A stretch of DNA of 64,000 bases from Acidimicrobiia bacterium (GTDB taxonomy: Bacteria > Acidobacteriota > Vicinamibacteria > Vicinamibacterales > SCN-69-37). Shown one piece after another: positions 24,068 through 33,940 of this stretch; positions within the stretch are counted from its first letter, which is position 1; each line of letters begins with the position of its first letter. The notes beneath the pieces are model-generated. The model saw only the letters and a list, made by a program, of their open reading frames with translations. It had not been told where the DNA came from and ran no database searches. A program made the position numbers and the translations under genes. The stretch is taken from NCBI GenBank assembly GCA_016871335.1, contig VFZF01000010.1, forward strand, positions 1 through 64,000, written 5' to 3'.

Positions 24068-25141
24068 TCAGCGGATCCACCCGCCGCCGACGACATCCTC
24101 GCCCTGATAAAACACCACCGCCTGGCCGGGCGTGATCGCCGTCTGGGGGGCGTCGAACACCAGATGCGCGGTGCCGGTTCCTGAGGATTGGACTGTGGCC
24201 GGCGCGTCCTGATGCCGATGGCGGATGCGCGCGGTGACGCGAGTGGGGCCGTCCGGTGCGGTGCCGGCGATCCAGTTGACGCCCGTGGCGTCGAGCGTGA
24301 GGCCGCCGAGTTCCTCACGTGCACCCACGATGACCTGCTGCTCCGCGGGCACCAGCTTCAGCACATACATCGGCTTGCCCGTGCTCAGGCCGAGGCCCTT
24401 CCGCTGGCCGACCGTGAAGTGATGAAGCCCGCCGTGTTCGCCGAGGACCTGGCCGTCGCTGTTCACAATTTCGCCTGAGGGTGGCGCGGCGGCCAGCTGA
24501 CGCTCGACAAATGTCGCCGTGTTGCCATCGGGCACAAAACAGATTTCATGACTGTCGGGTTTGTCGGCGACTGACAGGCCCAGACGCTCCGCATACGCGC
24601 GCACGTCGGGTTTGCTCAGATGCCCCACAGGAAACAGCGCATGAGCGAGCTGGTCCTGGGTCAGCGTGAACAGGAAGTAGGACTGATCCTTCCCACCATC
24701 CACGCCCCGCAGCAGACGATACCGGCGGAGCTCCTCGTCGTAGTGGACGCGCGCGTAGTGGCCGGTGGCCACGGCTGCCGCGTCGAGACCGGCCGCGCGT
24801 TCCGCCAGAGTGGCGAACTTCAGGTCCGCGTTGCAGTGCACGCACGGAATGGGTGTGCGTCCTGCAGCATATTCCGAGACGAAGTTGTTGACCACCGTAG
24901 CCTTGAACTCGCGCTCGAAGTTTACGATGTAGTGCGGAATGCCGATCTGGTGCGCCACGCGGCGCGCGTCGTGCAGATCATCAAGACTGCAGCACGATCC
25001 GAAGGCCGGCGCGCCATCCACGGTGGCCCGCTGATCGTACAACTGCATCGACAGCCCGATCACCTCGTGACCGGCCTCGGCCATGAGCGCCGCAGCCACG
25101 GAGGAATCCACGCCGCCGGACATCGCCACCACCACGCGCAT
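24068..25141 (-). CDS. mnmA: tRNA-specific 2-thiouridylase MnmA
   Basis: A 357-residue ATP-dependent enzyme that adds sulfur to U34 of tRNA-Lys, -Glu and -Gln. The PP-loop SGGVDSSVAA is at residues 8-17. The two catalytic cysteines are Cys103 (in PCVHCNADLKF) and Cys201 (in SHEICFVPDG). The C-terminal beta-barrel includes HHFTVGQRKGLG. Its start overlaps by one base the stop of the cysteine desulfurase gene (TGATG), so the sulfur donor and the thiolase are made together. Both tRNA-Lys(TTT) and tRNA-Glu(TTC), its substrates, are encoded in this window. Confidence 0.95.
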   Translation of the reverse strand: MRVVVAMSGGVDSSVAAALMAEAGHEVIGLSMQLYDQRATVDGAPAFGSCCSLDDLHDARRVAHQIGIPHYIVNFEREFKATVVNNFVSEYAAGRTPIPCVHCNADLKFATLAERAAGLDAAAVATGHYARVHYDEELRRYRLLRGVDGGKDQSYFLFTLTQDQLAHALFPVGHLSKPDVRAYAERLGLSVADKPDSHEICFVPDGNTATFVERQLAAAPPSGEIVNSDGQVLGEHGGLHHFTVGQRKGLGLSTGKPMYVLKLVPAEQQVIVGAREELGGLTLDATGVNWIAGTAPDGPTRVTARIRHRHQDAPATVQSSGTGTAHLVFDAPQTAITPGQAVVFYQGEDVVGGGWIR

Positions 25142-26307
25142 CAGCGGACCTCCACGACGCGACGGGTGAGTCGTCGCAGTTTGTCGACAAGCGCCGGGAT
25201 CTTCGCCGCCACCGTCCGGATATCGGCGTCCGTGGTCGCCGGTCCGAGGCTGAACCGGAGCGCGTTGCGGGTGCGGGCGGCCGGTAGTCCCATCGCCTGC
25301 AGCACATGAGATGGTTCGAGTGTCCCGGACGAGCAGGCGGAACCGGTCGAGATCGCGATGCCTTCCAGATCGAGCGCGATCAACAGCGACTCGGCTTCGA
25401 TGCCATCGAAGCTGATGTTTGTCGTGTTCGGGACCCGGGCGTCGCGGTCGCCGTTGACCGTGGTCCCTGGGACATCACGCAGAATCGAGGCTTCAAGCTG
25501 ATCACGCAGCGCGGTCACACGCGGCGCGGCGTCGGCCATCGTCGCGGCCGCATGACGTGCGGCGACGCCGAGGCCCGCGAGGCCGGCGGTGTTTTCGGTG
25601 CCCGCGCGGCGGCTGCGCTCCTGACGCCCGCCGGTCTGCTGCGGAACCAGCCGGACACCGCGGCGGATCCACAACGCGCCCGTGCCTTTTGGCGCCCCGA
25701 ATTTGTGCCCGGAGACCGACAGCAGGTCCACGCCGAGGGGTTGGACCTGCACGGACATCTTTCCGGCGCTCTGCACCGCATCGGTGTGAAACAACGCGCC
25801 CCGGGATTTCGCCAGGGCCGCCAGCTCGGCCACGGGCTGCACCGTGCCGATTTCGTTGTTGGCGTGCATGATCGACACGAGGGCCGTGTCCGTGCCGAGC
25901 GCGGCAGCAAGATCCGCAGGAGAGACGAGGCCGCTGCGGCCCACCGGCAGCCGCGTGACGCGCCATCCGACGCGTTCCAGCACCGTGAGCGTCATGAGTA
26001 CGGCTTCGTGTTCGATCGCCGAGGTAATCAGGTGCCGGCGCCCCGAGTCGGCCAGCGCGTCACACGCACCGCGCAGGGCGAGGTTGATGGATTCGGTGCC
26101 TCCTCCGGTGAGCACCACATCACTCGGGGCCGCGCCGATGAGGGCCGCCACGCCCGCGCGCGCGTCATCGAGCCGGGCCTTGGCGCGCTGACCGAACGCG
26201 TGGATGGACGACGGGTTGCCGGGCTCGTCGGTCAGCACGCGACACACCGCGTCTGCCACACCAGGCGCGACCGGAGCGGTGGCGTTGTAATCGAGATAAA
26301 TACGCAC
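25141..26307 (-). CDS. Cysteine desulfurase (NifS/IscS family)
   Basis: A 388-residue PLP enzyme converting cysteine to alanine and an enzyme-bound persulfide. It shows the opening YLDYNATAPVAP, ITSAIEHEAVL, the PLP lysine in SVSGHKFGAPKGTG, and the persulfide-forming loop TGSACSSGTLEPSHVL. The short SACSSG loop is typical of group I enzymes (IscS/NifS). Coupling to mnmA by a TGATG overlap suggests its main job here is sulfur supply for tRNA thiolation, although Fe-S cluster roles cannot be excluded; no iscU lies nearby. Confidence 0.93.
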   Translation of the reverse strand: MRIYLDYNATAPVAPGVADAVCRVLTDEPGNPSSIHAFGQRAKARLDDARAGVAALIGAAPSDVVLTGGGTESINLALRGACDALADSGRRHLITSAIEHEAVLMTLTVLERVGWRVTRLPVGRSGLVSPADLAAALGTDTALVSIMHANNEIGTVQPVAELAALAKSRGALFHTDAVQSAGKMSVQVQPLGVDLLSVSGHKFGAPKGTGALWIRRGVRLVPQQTGGRQERSRRAGTENTAGLAGLGVAARHAAATMADAAPRVTALRDQLEASILRDVPGTTVNGDRDARVPNTTNISFDGIEAESLLIALDLEGIAISTGSACSSGTLEPSHVLQAMGLPAARTRNALRFSLGPATTDADIRTVAAKIPALVDKLRRLTRRVVEVR

Positions 26308-26411
26308 GGCGTCGTCCCATGCTACCCGGATTCGCCGTGGGCCGCGATATACTACCCGACAACCTGACTCCCCAACTCCTCAGTGCGGTCAGTGTGGTAG
26401 AGGTTCAAGAC

Positions 26412-26909
26412 ATGTTTAAGCGAGACGAGGCCGTACGGCCACAGACGACGACTCCCCCCGGCGCTCAGCCTCCAAGCGTGCCGGCGTCGACGACGGGGCG
26501 TCCAACCGAGAGGGACAGGGTGAACCTCGGTAAAAGCGTGATCATCAAGGGGGAGCTGAGCGGGTCTGAAGATCTCACGATCGAGGGCACCGTTGAGGGC
26601 AAGATCGAACTCCGGCAGCACGTGCTGACCATCGGACCCAACGGCAAGATCAAGGCGCAGGTGGTCGCCAAGGCCGTTATCGTGCAGGGCGAAGTGCACG
26701 GGAACATCACGGCGACCGAGAAGGTCGATCTGCGCGAGTCCGCATCGGTCGACGGCGACGTGGTGGCCCCGCGGGTGGCCATCTCCGAGGGCGCTCATTT
26801 CCGCGGCTCAATCGACATGCAGAAGGCGGGAGTCAAGCCTGGCGATACGAAGCCGGCTTCCCCCGACATGAAGCCGGCCGGCGCTCCGGAACCGACGGCG
26901 ACCCGGTAG
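26412..26909 (+). CDS. Bactofilin family protein
   Basis: A 165-residue polymer-forming protein. After a disordered Pro/Thr-rich N-terminus, the core (about residues 40-145: LGKSVIIKGELSGSEDLTIE, then GTVEGKIELRQHVLTIGPN, GKIKAQVVAKAVIVQGEVHG) is the right-handed beta-helix of bactofilins, with hydrophobic residues spaced along repeated short strands. The tail is Pro/Ala-rich. ATG 26412 with AGAGG upstream is preferred. Bactofilins self-assemble into filaments and often scaffold cell-wall enzymes or stalks; a M23 peptidase partner, often adjacent, is not seen here. Confidence 0.9.
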   Translation: MFKRDEAVRPQTTTPPGAQPPSVPASTTGRPTERDRVNLGKSVIIKGELSGSEDLTIEGTVEGKIELRQHVLTIGPNGKIKAQVVAKAVIVQGEVHGNITATEKVDLRESASVDGDVVAPRVAISEGAHFRGSIDMQKAGVKPGDTKPASPDMKPAGAPEPTATR

Positions 26910-26925
26910 GAGCGCCGGCCCGTTC

Positions 26926-27567
26926 GTGTCTGTGTTTTCCTGGGCCCAGAAGCCCGCCCCGGAGGCGACGGGGCCGTCGACGGGGGCAGTGGACGAGGTC
27001 GAGGCCACCTCGAAGGTCTTCCCCCGTTTCCTGTCGGCGGTGGCCCAGCAGGCGCTGGAGACGCGACCGGTGATCCTCGAGCTGGGCCCCGTCGTCGGCG
27101 CCAACGTCGAGTTTTTCAGCGATCGACTGGCGTGCAAGCTCTACATTGAAAACCTGTATCTCGATCTCGAGGAGGCGGCGCGCCTCGGCACGCGGGCGGG
27201 GCTGGCGGAAGCGTTTCTGAGGCGTCTGGCGCTGGCCGGGGACATGTTCGACGGCATCCTCTGCTGGGACCTGTTTGATTTTATCGACGCCAAGACCGGC
27301 AAGACACTCGCGGGGGAATTGGCCCGGTTGCTCAAACCGGGTGGCGCGGTCTACGGCTTTTTCGGCACGACGCCGATCGAACTGTGCCGCTACACGCGCT
27401 ACGTCATCGAGTCGGAGAGCCGTTTCCGCCTGCAGCATAGTCCGGCCACACCGGTGAAGCGCAACGTGCTGCTGACCCGCGACATCACGAAGATGTTCGA
27501 AGGGCTCAGCGTCTCGGAGTCCGTGCTCCTCAAGAGCAGCACCCGGGAAACCCTGTTTCGGCGATAG
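26926..27567 (+). CDS. SAM-dependent methyltransferase-like protein
   Basis: A 213-residue protein with a Rossmann methyltransferase layout: VILELGPVVGANVEFFSDR in motif I position (ELGPVVGAN departs somewhat from ExGxGxG), FDGILCWDLFDFI as motif IV, and LARLLKPGGAVYGFFG as the post-IV region. GTG 26926 follows the bactofilin gene by 16 bases on the same strand, so they may form an operon. The substrate is unknown, and the degenerate glycine loop leaves some doubt about SAM binding. Confidence 0.65.
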   Translation: MSVFSWAQKPAPEATGPSTGAVDEVEATSKVFPRFLSAVAQQALETRPVILELGPVVGANVEFFSDRLACKLYIENLYLDLEEAARLGTRAGLAEAFLRRLALAGDMFDGILCWDLFDFIDAKTGKTLAGELARLLKPGGAVYGFFGTTPIELCRYTRYVIESESRFRLQHSPATPVKRNVLLTRDITKMFEGLSVSESVLLKSSTRETLFRR

Positions 27568-27690
27568 ACCTTTTCACAGGGAAGCGCAGCGGATTACCCC
27601 GTGCCGCAGCGCCTCGCTGTGTCTGAATCCCCCAGCGGTGGGCCTCAGTTCCTCCCTGTGAACGGGCCGGAAGTGCGATATCGTCGCAGC

Positions 27691-28485
27691 ATGGCCAAGC
27701 CCATCGTCGCTCTCCTCAGTGACTTCGGCACGCGGGACCACTACACCGGCGTGATGAAGGGCGTCGTGCTGTCGATTTGCCCTGATGCCGTGCTTGTGGA
27801 CGTGTCGCACGACTTGCCGGCGCACGACATCCCGTTCGCGTCGCGTGAACTGGCCGCGACATACAAGTATTTTCCGGCCGGCACGATCTTCGTCGTGGTG
27901 GTTGACCCGGGTGTCGGGTCGATGCGCCGTGGCATCGCGGCCGACGTCGGAGACTGGAAGTTCGTTGCGCCGGACAACGGCGTGCTGACGTCGGTGTTCC
28001 AGGAGGCCCCGCCAAAGAAGGTCGTGGAGTTGACGGAACGGCGGTATGCACGGCCGACCGTGAGCCGGACCTTCGAGGGACGGGACCGGTTTGCGCCCGC
28101 CGGCGCCTGGCTGGCCAAGGGCATTCAGCTGTCGGCCCTCGGCCGGCCGGTCGCGGATTATGTGCAGATCCCCCTGGCGCTGCCGCAGATGGAGGCGGGG
28201 GAGATTCACGGCGAGGTGATCCGGATCGATCGCTTCGGGAATGTTGTCTCGAACATCGACCGCAAGTTGTGCGAACGTCTGGCGTCGGCCGGGGAGCCGC
28301 TGGTCATCACGATCGCCGGGCAGGCCGTCGCGCGAGTGGTATCCACGTTCTCAGAGATCAGCGTGGGGGAGATTTGTGCGCTGTACGGCAGCACCGACCA
28401 TCTGGAGTTTGCTGCCCACTCCAGCAGCGCGGCCACGGGCCTGGGCGTCGATGTCGGGACGCCCGTCGCCGTCCGCAAAGCCTGA
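27691..28485 (+). CDS. SAM hydroxide adenosyltransferase (DUF62/SalL-fluorinase fold)
   Basis: A 264-residue enzyme of the S-adenosyl-L-methionine hydroxide adenosyltransferase family, which uses a water-derived hydroxide to split SAM into adenosine and methionine. Motifs visible are ALLSDFGTRDHYTGVMKG, VDVSHDLPAHD, VVDPGVGS, VAPDNGVLTSVF and DRFGNVVSNI. Residues before ATG 27691 in the same frame are not conserved in character. The Asp-x-x-x motif near the N-terminus and the DPGVG loop bind the ribose. Its biological purpose, perhaps SAM homeostasis, is unsettled. Confidence 0.88.
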   Translation: MAKPIVALLSDFGTRDHYTGVMKGVVLSICPDAVLVDVSHDLPAHDIPFASRELAATYKYFPAGTIFVVVVDPGVGSMRRGIAADVGDWKFVAPDNGVLTSVFQEAPPKKVVELTERRYARPTVSRTFEGRDRFAPAGAWLAKGIQLSALGRPVADYVQIPLALPQMEAGEIHGEVIRIDRFGNVVSNIDRKLCERLASAGEPLVITIAGQAVARVVSTFSEISVGEICALYGSTDHLEFAAHSSSAATGLGVDVGTPVAVRKA

Positions 28486-28506
28486 CGCCGGGGTATTCTG
28501 TACGCC

Positions 28507-29490
28507 ATGGCCACCGACCTGTCACTCGAACTCCTCCGTGTCGCTGAACAAGCCGCGATCGCCTGTGCCCACACCATGGGACAGGGTGACCGTCACGGCT
28601 CCGATCAGGCCGCCGTTGAAGCGATGCGCAGGACGCTCGACACCGTTCCGATCGACGGCACCATTGTCATCGGCGAGGGGGAGCGGGACGAGGCCCCGAT
28701 GTTGTTCATCGGGGAAAAGGTCGGCCTCGGCGCGTCGGGGGTGAAGGGATTGCCGGAAGTGGACATCGCGGTGGACCCGCTCGAGGGGACGAACCTGTGC
28801 GCGTTGGGCACCAACGATGCCATCGCGGTCCTGGCGGCGGCCAGCAAGGGCGGGATGCTCCACGCGCCCGACCTCTACATGGAAAAACTCGTGGTCGGCC
28901 CCCGCGCGAAACACGCCGTGAGCCTCGATCGATCAACCAAGGACAATCTGAAGTCGATCGCGAAGGCACTTGATCGTGACGTCGACGACCTGGTCATCAT
29001 TGTCCTCGACCGGCCCCGCCACGAAAAGCTGATCAGCGACATCCGGTCGGCGGGCGCGCGCATCAAGCTGATCGGCGACGGTGATTTGTCGGCCAGCATC
29101 GCGGCGGCCGTTGACGGCTCCGGGATTCATGCCGTGATGGGGACCGGTGGTGCCCCCGAAGGGGTCCTGACCGCTGCCGCGATGCGCTGCCTGGGTGGAG
29201 AAATCCTCGCTCGGCTGGTGATCAAGAAGCCGGAAGATGAAGAACGCTGCCGCAAGATGGGCATCGAGGATGTCCGCCGCATCTACTCGGCAGAAGACCT
29301 GGCGGCCGGTCAGAACATCACGTTCGCGGCGACCGGGGTCACTGACGGGGCCCTGATGAAGGGCGTCCGGTTCTTCGGGCATGGCACGCGGACCAGTTCC
29401 ATCGTCATGCAGAACGAACCGCACCAGATTCGTTTCATCGACACGATTCACGTCACCGAGCGTGGCGACGACCTCCGCATCCGGTTCTGA
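28507..29490 (+). CDS. glpX: Fructose-1,6-bisphosphatase class II
   Basis: A 327-residue GlpX-type phosphatase of gluconeogenesis. It begins with [20 protein letters not shown], then carries [16 protein letters not shown] (metal-binding Glu residues, about 57-72), [16 protein letters not shown] (the DPxxGT sugar-phosphatase motif, about 87-102), and [15 protein letters not shown]. All are diagnostic of class II enzymes. Length is normal. The MFS transporter gene starts 29 bases before its stop. Confidence 0.94.
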   Translation: MATDLSLELLRVAEQAAIACAHTMGQGDRHGSDQAAVEAMRRTLDTVPIDGTIVIGEGERDEAPMLFIGEKVGLGASGVKGLPEVDIAVDPLEGTNLCALGTNDAIAVLAAASKGGMLHAPDLYMEKLVVGPRAKHAVSLDRSTKDNLKSIAKALDRDVDDLVIIVLDRPRHEKLISDIRSAGARIKLIGDGDLSASIAAAVDGSGIHAVMGTGGAPEGVLTAAAMRCLGGEILARLVIKKPEDEERCRKMGIEDVRRIYSAEDLAAGQNITFAATGVTDGALMKGVRFFGHGTRTSSIVMQNEPHQIRFIDTIHVTERGDDLRIRF

Positions 29491-30655
29491 CTGGCGGCGG
29501 AATCTCGCCGCCGTCACCGTCGCGACCTTCATCGGCTTCACCGGCTTTACGCTCGTGATGCCGTTTCTGCCGCTGTACCTCGAACAACTCGGGCTGACCG
29601 AGACGGGCGCGATTGCCATCTGGGCGGGACTCGCCCTGGGCATCACGCCCGCGGTGACGGCGGTGATGGCACCGGTGTGGGCGCGCGTGGGAGAACGCTA
29701 CGGGCGGAAGCTCATGGTGGCCCGCTCGCTGTTCAGCTTCGTCGTCATCATGGCGGCGATGGCGTTTGTGACCGCCCCCTGGCACGTGGTGGCGTTGCGT
29801 GGTATTCAGGGTTTGTTTGCCGGCTACGGCATGCTCGCGTTGACGATGGCGGCGGAATCGGCGCCTGAGGCGCAGATGGCGAGAGCGATCGGCTGGGTGC
29901 AGACGGCGCAGCGGCTTGGGCCTGCGCTTGGCCCGGTGATCGGGGGCGCGCTGGCGCACGCGGTGGGATTGCGGATGGCGTTTATCGGAGCCGCCGTGAT
30001 GTTCTTCGGAGCCTTCCTGTTGGTGTTGATCGGCTATCGCGAGGGACCGAGGCGGCGGCCCGATGCGGACGAGCCCCCACCCGCGCGCGTCACGTTTCGC
30101 GAGTTGCTGACCGTGCCGCATTTTGCCCTGTTCCTGCTGACGATCTTTGCGTTGCAGATGGTGGATCGCAGCTTTGGTCCTGTGCTGCCGTTGTACCTGC
30201 GGGAGGTCGGGGTCTCCGTCACACACGTGCCGGTGTTGACGGGGCTGATCTTTACGGTTGCCGCCGGGGCCGGCGCCGTGGGCAACCAGCTGTGCCACTG
30301 GCTGCTGCGATTTGTCGCCGCGCCTCATCTGGTGGCGGCGGGGGCCACCGCGGCAGCGGTGTCGGCGCTCGTGTTCGGCCTCGGACCGGCCACGCCGTGG
30401 CTGATCGCGGCCGCAGCGGTATTTGGCGTCGGCCTGGGCGTGGGCTTCACTACGATGTATACGATTGCGGGGCAGCGCGTGCCGCCGGCATCACGTGGCG
30501 TGGCGTTTGGCTACCTGACGACGGCCTCGCTCACCGGATTGGCGGTGAGCCCGGTGGTGGCCGGTCTGCTCGGAGCGGTGACGATGCGTGGAGTGTTTGT
30601 GGTGGATGCGGTGGGGCTGGGCCTGGTGGCCTGGGGCATCCGGAGGATGCGATGA
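29462..30655 (+). CDS. MFS transporter
   Basis: A 397-residue major facilitator with about twelve helices, beginning after [14 protein letters not shown]. The helix 1 region ([20 protein letters not shown]) and the loop [19 protein letters not shown] match the family's GxLaDrxGrkxxl loop between helices 2 and 3. [20 protein letters not shown] and [19 protein letters not shown] resemble drug-efflux antiporters (DHA1). GTG 29462 lies inside glpX; no better start exists before the first helix. The substrate is unknown. The stop overlaps the next start (ATGA). Confidence 0.8.
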   Translation: MATTSASGSDWRRNLAAVTVATFIGFTGFTLVMPFLPLYLEQLGLTETGAIAIWAGLALGITPAVTAVMAPVWARVGERYGRKLMVARSLFSFVVIMAAMAFVTAPWHVVALRGIQGLFAGYGMLALTMAAESAPEAQMARAIGWVQTAQRLGPALGPVIGGALAHAVGLRMAFIGAAVMFFGAFLLVLIGYREGPRRRPDADEPPPARVTFRELLTVPHFALFLLTIFALQMVDRSFGPVLPLYLREVGVSVTHVPVLTGLIFTVAAGAGAVGNQLCHWLLRFVAAPHLVAAGATAAAVSALVFGLGPATPWLIAAAAVFGVGLGVGFTTMYTIAGQRVPPASRGVAFGYLTTASLTGLAVSPVVAGLLGAVTMRGVFVVDAVGLGLVAWGIRRMR

Positions 30656-31290
30656 CGGGACGTCGAGTGGTGGTGGATGCGCAGTCATGTCGGGCGGAGG
30701 ATCTGACACCGGCCACGGAGTGGCTGGCGGCGGGCGGGGTCGTCGCGTTTCCGACAGACACGGTGTATGGGCTTGCGTGCAATGTGCGCGACGGCGCCGC
30801 GGTGCGGCGGGTGTTCGACGTCAAGGGACGATCGGCGCGGGCGGCGTTGCCGCTGGTCGCGGCGTCCACCGCGCAGGTGATCGCCGCGACGGGTGCGTTG
30901 TCGTCGAGGGAAGCCCAGCTGGCGCGTGCATTCTGGCCGGGGCCGTTGTCGATCGTGCGGGACGCGCCGGCCTGGATGCCCGTCGAGGTGCATGGCGGGC
31001 ATCGTACCGTGGCGATTCGCGTGCCTGATCACGCGGTGGCTCGCTCGCTGGCAGAGGCGTTCGGCGGGGTGATTGCCGCGACCAGTGCCAACCGCTCCGG
31101 CGAACCTCCGGCCAGTCGTGTCGAGGAACTTGGCGCGTTGGCCGATGATCCCCGCGTGTTTGTCATTGATGGCGGCGCGACGTCCGGAGGCGCCCCCTCG
31201 ACCCTGGTGGATGTGCGCGGCGCCCAGCCGGTCTGCCTCCGTGACGGGGCCATTGCCTGGAGCTGCGTGTTAGAATCCTTGCATCCATGA
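30652..31290 (+). CDS. L-threonylcarbamoyladenylate synthase (Sua5/YciO/YrdC)
   Basis: A 212-residue YrdC-fold enzyme making threonylcarbamoyl-AMP for the t6A37 tRNA modification. The core reads GGVVAFPTDTVYGLACNVR, then VFDVKGRSARAALPLV, FWPGPLSIV, HRTVAIRVPDH and AATSANRSGEPPA, matching the ATP/threonine pocket. Length corresponds to the short YrdC type, without the Sua5 C-terminal domain. ATG 30652 overlaps the MFS stop and its own stop overlaps hflX (both ATGA), placing it in the middle of a coupled operon. A YciO-type paralogue without that activity is the alternative. Confidence 0.87.
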   Translation: MTGRRVVVDAQSCRAEDLTPATEWLAAGGVVAFPTDTVYGLACNVRDGAAVRRVFDVKGRSARAALPLVAASTAQVIAATGALSSREAQLARAFWPGPLSIVRDAPAWMPVEVHGGHRTVAIRVPDHAVARSLAEAFGGVIAATSANRSGEPPASRVEELGALADDPRVFVIDGGATSGGAPSTLVDVRGAQPVCLRDGAIAWSCVLESLHP

Positions 31291-32576
31291 CTGTTCGCCG
31301 TGGCACGACGAGAAAGTCCACCGTCGAGCGCGCGGCGCTTCTCACGCTGACCACGCGGGCGACGCGCGCGGTGGATCCCGAGACGTCCCTTGCTGAACTG
31401 GCCGGCCTGGCGGAGGCCGCCGGTGCTGAGGTTGTGCTCCGGGCGATGCAGGAGCGCCCAACGCCCGACGCGGCGACGGTCTTCGGCAAAGGCAAGGCCG
31501 AGGACATCGCGCTCGCGTGCCGCACCGCTGAGGTCGACATCGTCATCATCGATCATCACCTCTCTCCCGCGCAGGCGCGCAACCTCGAATGCGTGTTCGG
31601 CCGGCGTGTCATCGACCGCACCGAACTGATTCTCGACATCTTCGCCCTCCGCGCGCGCACGCGGGAAGGCAAGCTGCAGGTGGAACTCGCGCAGCTGCAG
31701 TACATGCTGCCGCGGCTGGTGGGATCAAGTGAGGCGCTGTCGCGGCTGGGCGGCGGCATCGGCACCCGCGGCCCTGGTGAAACCAAGCTGGAAACGGATC
31801 GCCGGCGCATCCGGCATCGCATCGCTGCGCTCAAACGCGAGATCGCCGAGGTCAGTGGCCGCCGTGGGTATCTGCGCGCGAGACGACGTCGCGGAGATGT
31901 GCCGACAGTCGCGCTGGTCGGGTACACGAACGCAGGCAAGACGACGTTGTTTAATGTGCTGACCGGCGACAACGCCGTGGCGTCCGATGCGTTGTTTGTG
32001 ACGCTCGATCCCCTCGTGCGCCGCGTCCGGCTGCCGGATGCGCGACACATCATGATGGCCGACACGGTCGGGTTCATCGACCGCCTGCCGCACTCCCTGG
32101 TTGCGGCGTTCCGCGCCACGCTGGAGGAGGTCATTGACGCAGACTTGTTGCTCCACGTGGTGGACGCGTCGGCGGAGGACCGCGAGAGGCGCGACAAGGC
32201 CGTGCGTGACGTGTTGGCCGAGATCGGCGCCGGGCAGGTGCCCATGCTCGAGGTGTACAACAAGTGCGATCGGCTCGACCCGCGCGATCGGGATCGCCTC
32301 GCCGCCTCCTCGGCCAACGCCGTGTGCGTCTCGGCGACGCAGCAGCAGGGGATTCGCGAGTTGCTGGATCTGGTAACGTCGCGGCTCGCGATGGACACCG
32401 AGGCGGCGGTCTTCGAGCTTGACTACACCAATGCGCGCGACCGGCAGTTTCTGACGGAGGTGCATCGGCATGGGCAGGTCACCAGTCAGGTGTCGGTGGG
32501 CGATCACGTGACGGTGCAGGCCGGCGTGCCGCGGCGCTGGCTGGAGAAGACCGGCCGGATGAGGCCGACGACATGA
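31287..32576 (+). CDS. hflX: Ribosome-associated GTPase HflX
   Basis: A 429-residue GTPase that splits or rescues stalled ribosomes under stress. The N-terminal HflX domain contains VFGKGKAEDIA and the linker ELAQLQYMLPRLVG, then GGGIGTRGPGETKLETDRRR. The G-domain shows GYTNAGKTTLFN (G1, about residue 213), ADTVGFIDRLPH (G3) and NKCDRLD (G4). It is translationally coupled to both neighbours through 4-base overlaps. The identification is secure from the GPGETKLE signature. Confidence 0.95.
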   Translation: MTVRRGTTRKSTVERAALLTLTTRATRAVDPETSLAELAGLAEAAGAEVVLRAMQERPTPDAATVFGKGKAEDIALACRTAEVDIVIIDHHLSPAQARNLECVFGRRVIDRTELILDIFALRARTREGKLQVELAQLQYMLPRLVGSSEALSRLGGGIGTRGPGETKLETDRRRIRHRIAALKREIAEVSGRRGYLRARRRRGDVPTVALVGYTNAGKTTLFNVLTGDNAVASDALFVTLDPLVRRVRLPDARHIMMADTVGFIDRLPHSLVAAFRATLEEVIDADLLLHVVDASAEDRERRDKAVRDVLAEIGAGQVPMLEVYNKCDRLDPRDRDRLAASSANAVCVSATQQQGIRELLDLVTSRLAMDTEAAVFELDYTNARDRQFLTEVHRHGQVTSQVSVGDHVTVQAGVPRRWLEKTGRMRPTT

Positions 32577-33937
32577 CCGCGCGCGTCCTTCTGTGTGTCG
32601 GCGTTGTCGCCGCTGGGGCGTGTGCCGCGCCTCGGCCGCCCGCGGTGCCGTCTGCGCCGCGGTACGCCGATGTTCCGGTGCTGGTGGTGCCCGCATCGCT
32701 GCACAGGGCGACGGACGCGCGCGCGCATCATGATGCCGGCTGGGCCCGTTTTCAGTCAGGGGACCTTCGGGGGGCCACGCGGGAGTTCACGGCGGCGTTG
32801 ACGGCGAGTCCGGGGTTCTATCCGTCGGCGGCAGGACTCGGGTTCGTGGCACTTTATGAAAAACGCTGGGATGAGGCGGCGACGTGGTTTGATGCGGCGT
32901 TGTCGCGTGACGGTGCGTATGTGCCTGCGCTCTCGGGCCGCATCGACACGGCCTTGTCGGGTGGGGATGACCGTGCGGCCCTCCGCGCGCTTGACGCGTG
33001 GTTGGTCGTGGCCGCCGACGGACCGACGCGCGAGGAACTGCGCGGGCGTCTTGATGTGTTGCGTCTGCGCGCTGTGCAGGCTGAGCTCACGCTGGCGGCG
33101 ACTGCGCGCGAGGCGGGCCGGCTCGACGCCGCGCAGGCGGCTCTCGATCGCGCGCGTGCGATGTCGCCGGAGAGCGCCGTGGTGTTGCGTGAACTCGCGC
33201 GCGTGGAAGCCGCCCGTGGTGCGTTTGATGCTGCGGAGACCCACGCACGCCAGGCTGTGGCGCTGGACCCCGGCGACGGGGAAGCGCACGCCGCGCTGGG
33301 CGAGGTGCTGGCAGCGCATGGGCGTCTCCGGGACGCGGCGGCTGCCTTCACCCGTGCCGCCGACATCGATCCGCGTCCGGAGTGGCGGAGCCGCGCGGCG
33401 GAGATCACCAGTCGCGCCGACTTCAACGCGTTGCCTGTGGAGTTCCGGGCGATTCCGTCCGCGCAGTCGATCACCCGTGGCCAACTCGCCGCGTTGCTGG
33501 GATCGCGGCTGCAGCCCTCGATTGAGCGGGCCCCGCGGCGCGTCACCGTGGTGTTGACCGATGTGCGCACGCACTGGGCGGCGCCGTGGATTCTGACGGT
33601 GACACGCGCCGGGGTGATGGAACCGCGGCCCAATCACACCTTCCAGCCGGGCGCGATCGTGAGGCGATCCGATCTCGCGCAGGTCATCTGGCAGGCCATC
33701 CAGGTCCTGGGCACCCGTCGGACCGCTGAGATCAGCCGCTGGCGAACAGCCCACGTGGCGGTGGCCGATGTGTCCCCGGCGCATCTGGCCTTTGCCGCAA
33801 TCTCCGCGTCGGTGGCGAGCGGCGCGCTGAGCCTCGTCGACGACACACGCTTTGATCCGGGGCGACCGGTGAGCGGGCCGGAAGCGATGGCCGCTATGGC
33901 CCGGCTTGAACAGATTGTGCAGGGCGGAGGGCGCTGA
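32573..33937 (+). CDS. TPR-repeat lipoprotein with SLH-like C-terminal region
   Basis: A 454-residue exported protein. The N-terminus LLCVGVVAAGACAAP fits a lipoprotein signal with cysteine near residue 17, a weak lipobox (AGAC). About five tetratricopeptide-like repeats span residues 45-285 (AGWARFQSGDLRGATREFTA, VLRELARVEAARGAFDAAET, AHAALGEVLAAHGRLRDAAA). The C-terminal 170 residues (ITRGQLAALLGSRLQPSIE, HWAAPWILTVTRAGVMEPRP, IVRRSDLAQVIW) resemble S-layer homology repeats, which bind envelope polymers. ATG 32573 overlaps the hflX stop. Function is unknown; the architecture suggests an envelope scaffold. Confidence 0.72.
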   Translation: MTARVLLCVGVVAAGACAAPRPPAVPSAPRYADVPVLVVPASLHRATDARAHHDAGWARFQSGDLRGATREFTAALTASPGFYPSAAGLGFVALYEKRWDEAATWFDAALSRDGAYVPALSGRIDTALSGGDDRAALRALDAWLVVAADGPTREELRGRLDVLRLRAVQAELTLAATAREAGRLDAAQAALDRARAMSPESAVVLRELARVEAARGAFDAAETHARQAVALDPGDGEAHAALGEVLAAHGRLRDAAAAFTRAADIDPRPEWRSRAAEITSRADFNALPVEFRAIPSAQSITRGQLAALLGSRLQPSIERAPRRVTVVLTDVRTHWAAPWILTVTRAGVMEPRPNHTFQPGAIVRRSDLAQVIWQAIQVLGTRRTAEISRWRTAHVAVADVSPAHLAFAAISASVASGALSLVDDTRFDPGRPVSGPEAMAAMARLEQIVQGGGR

Positions 33938-33940
33938 GTC

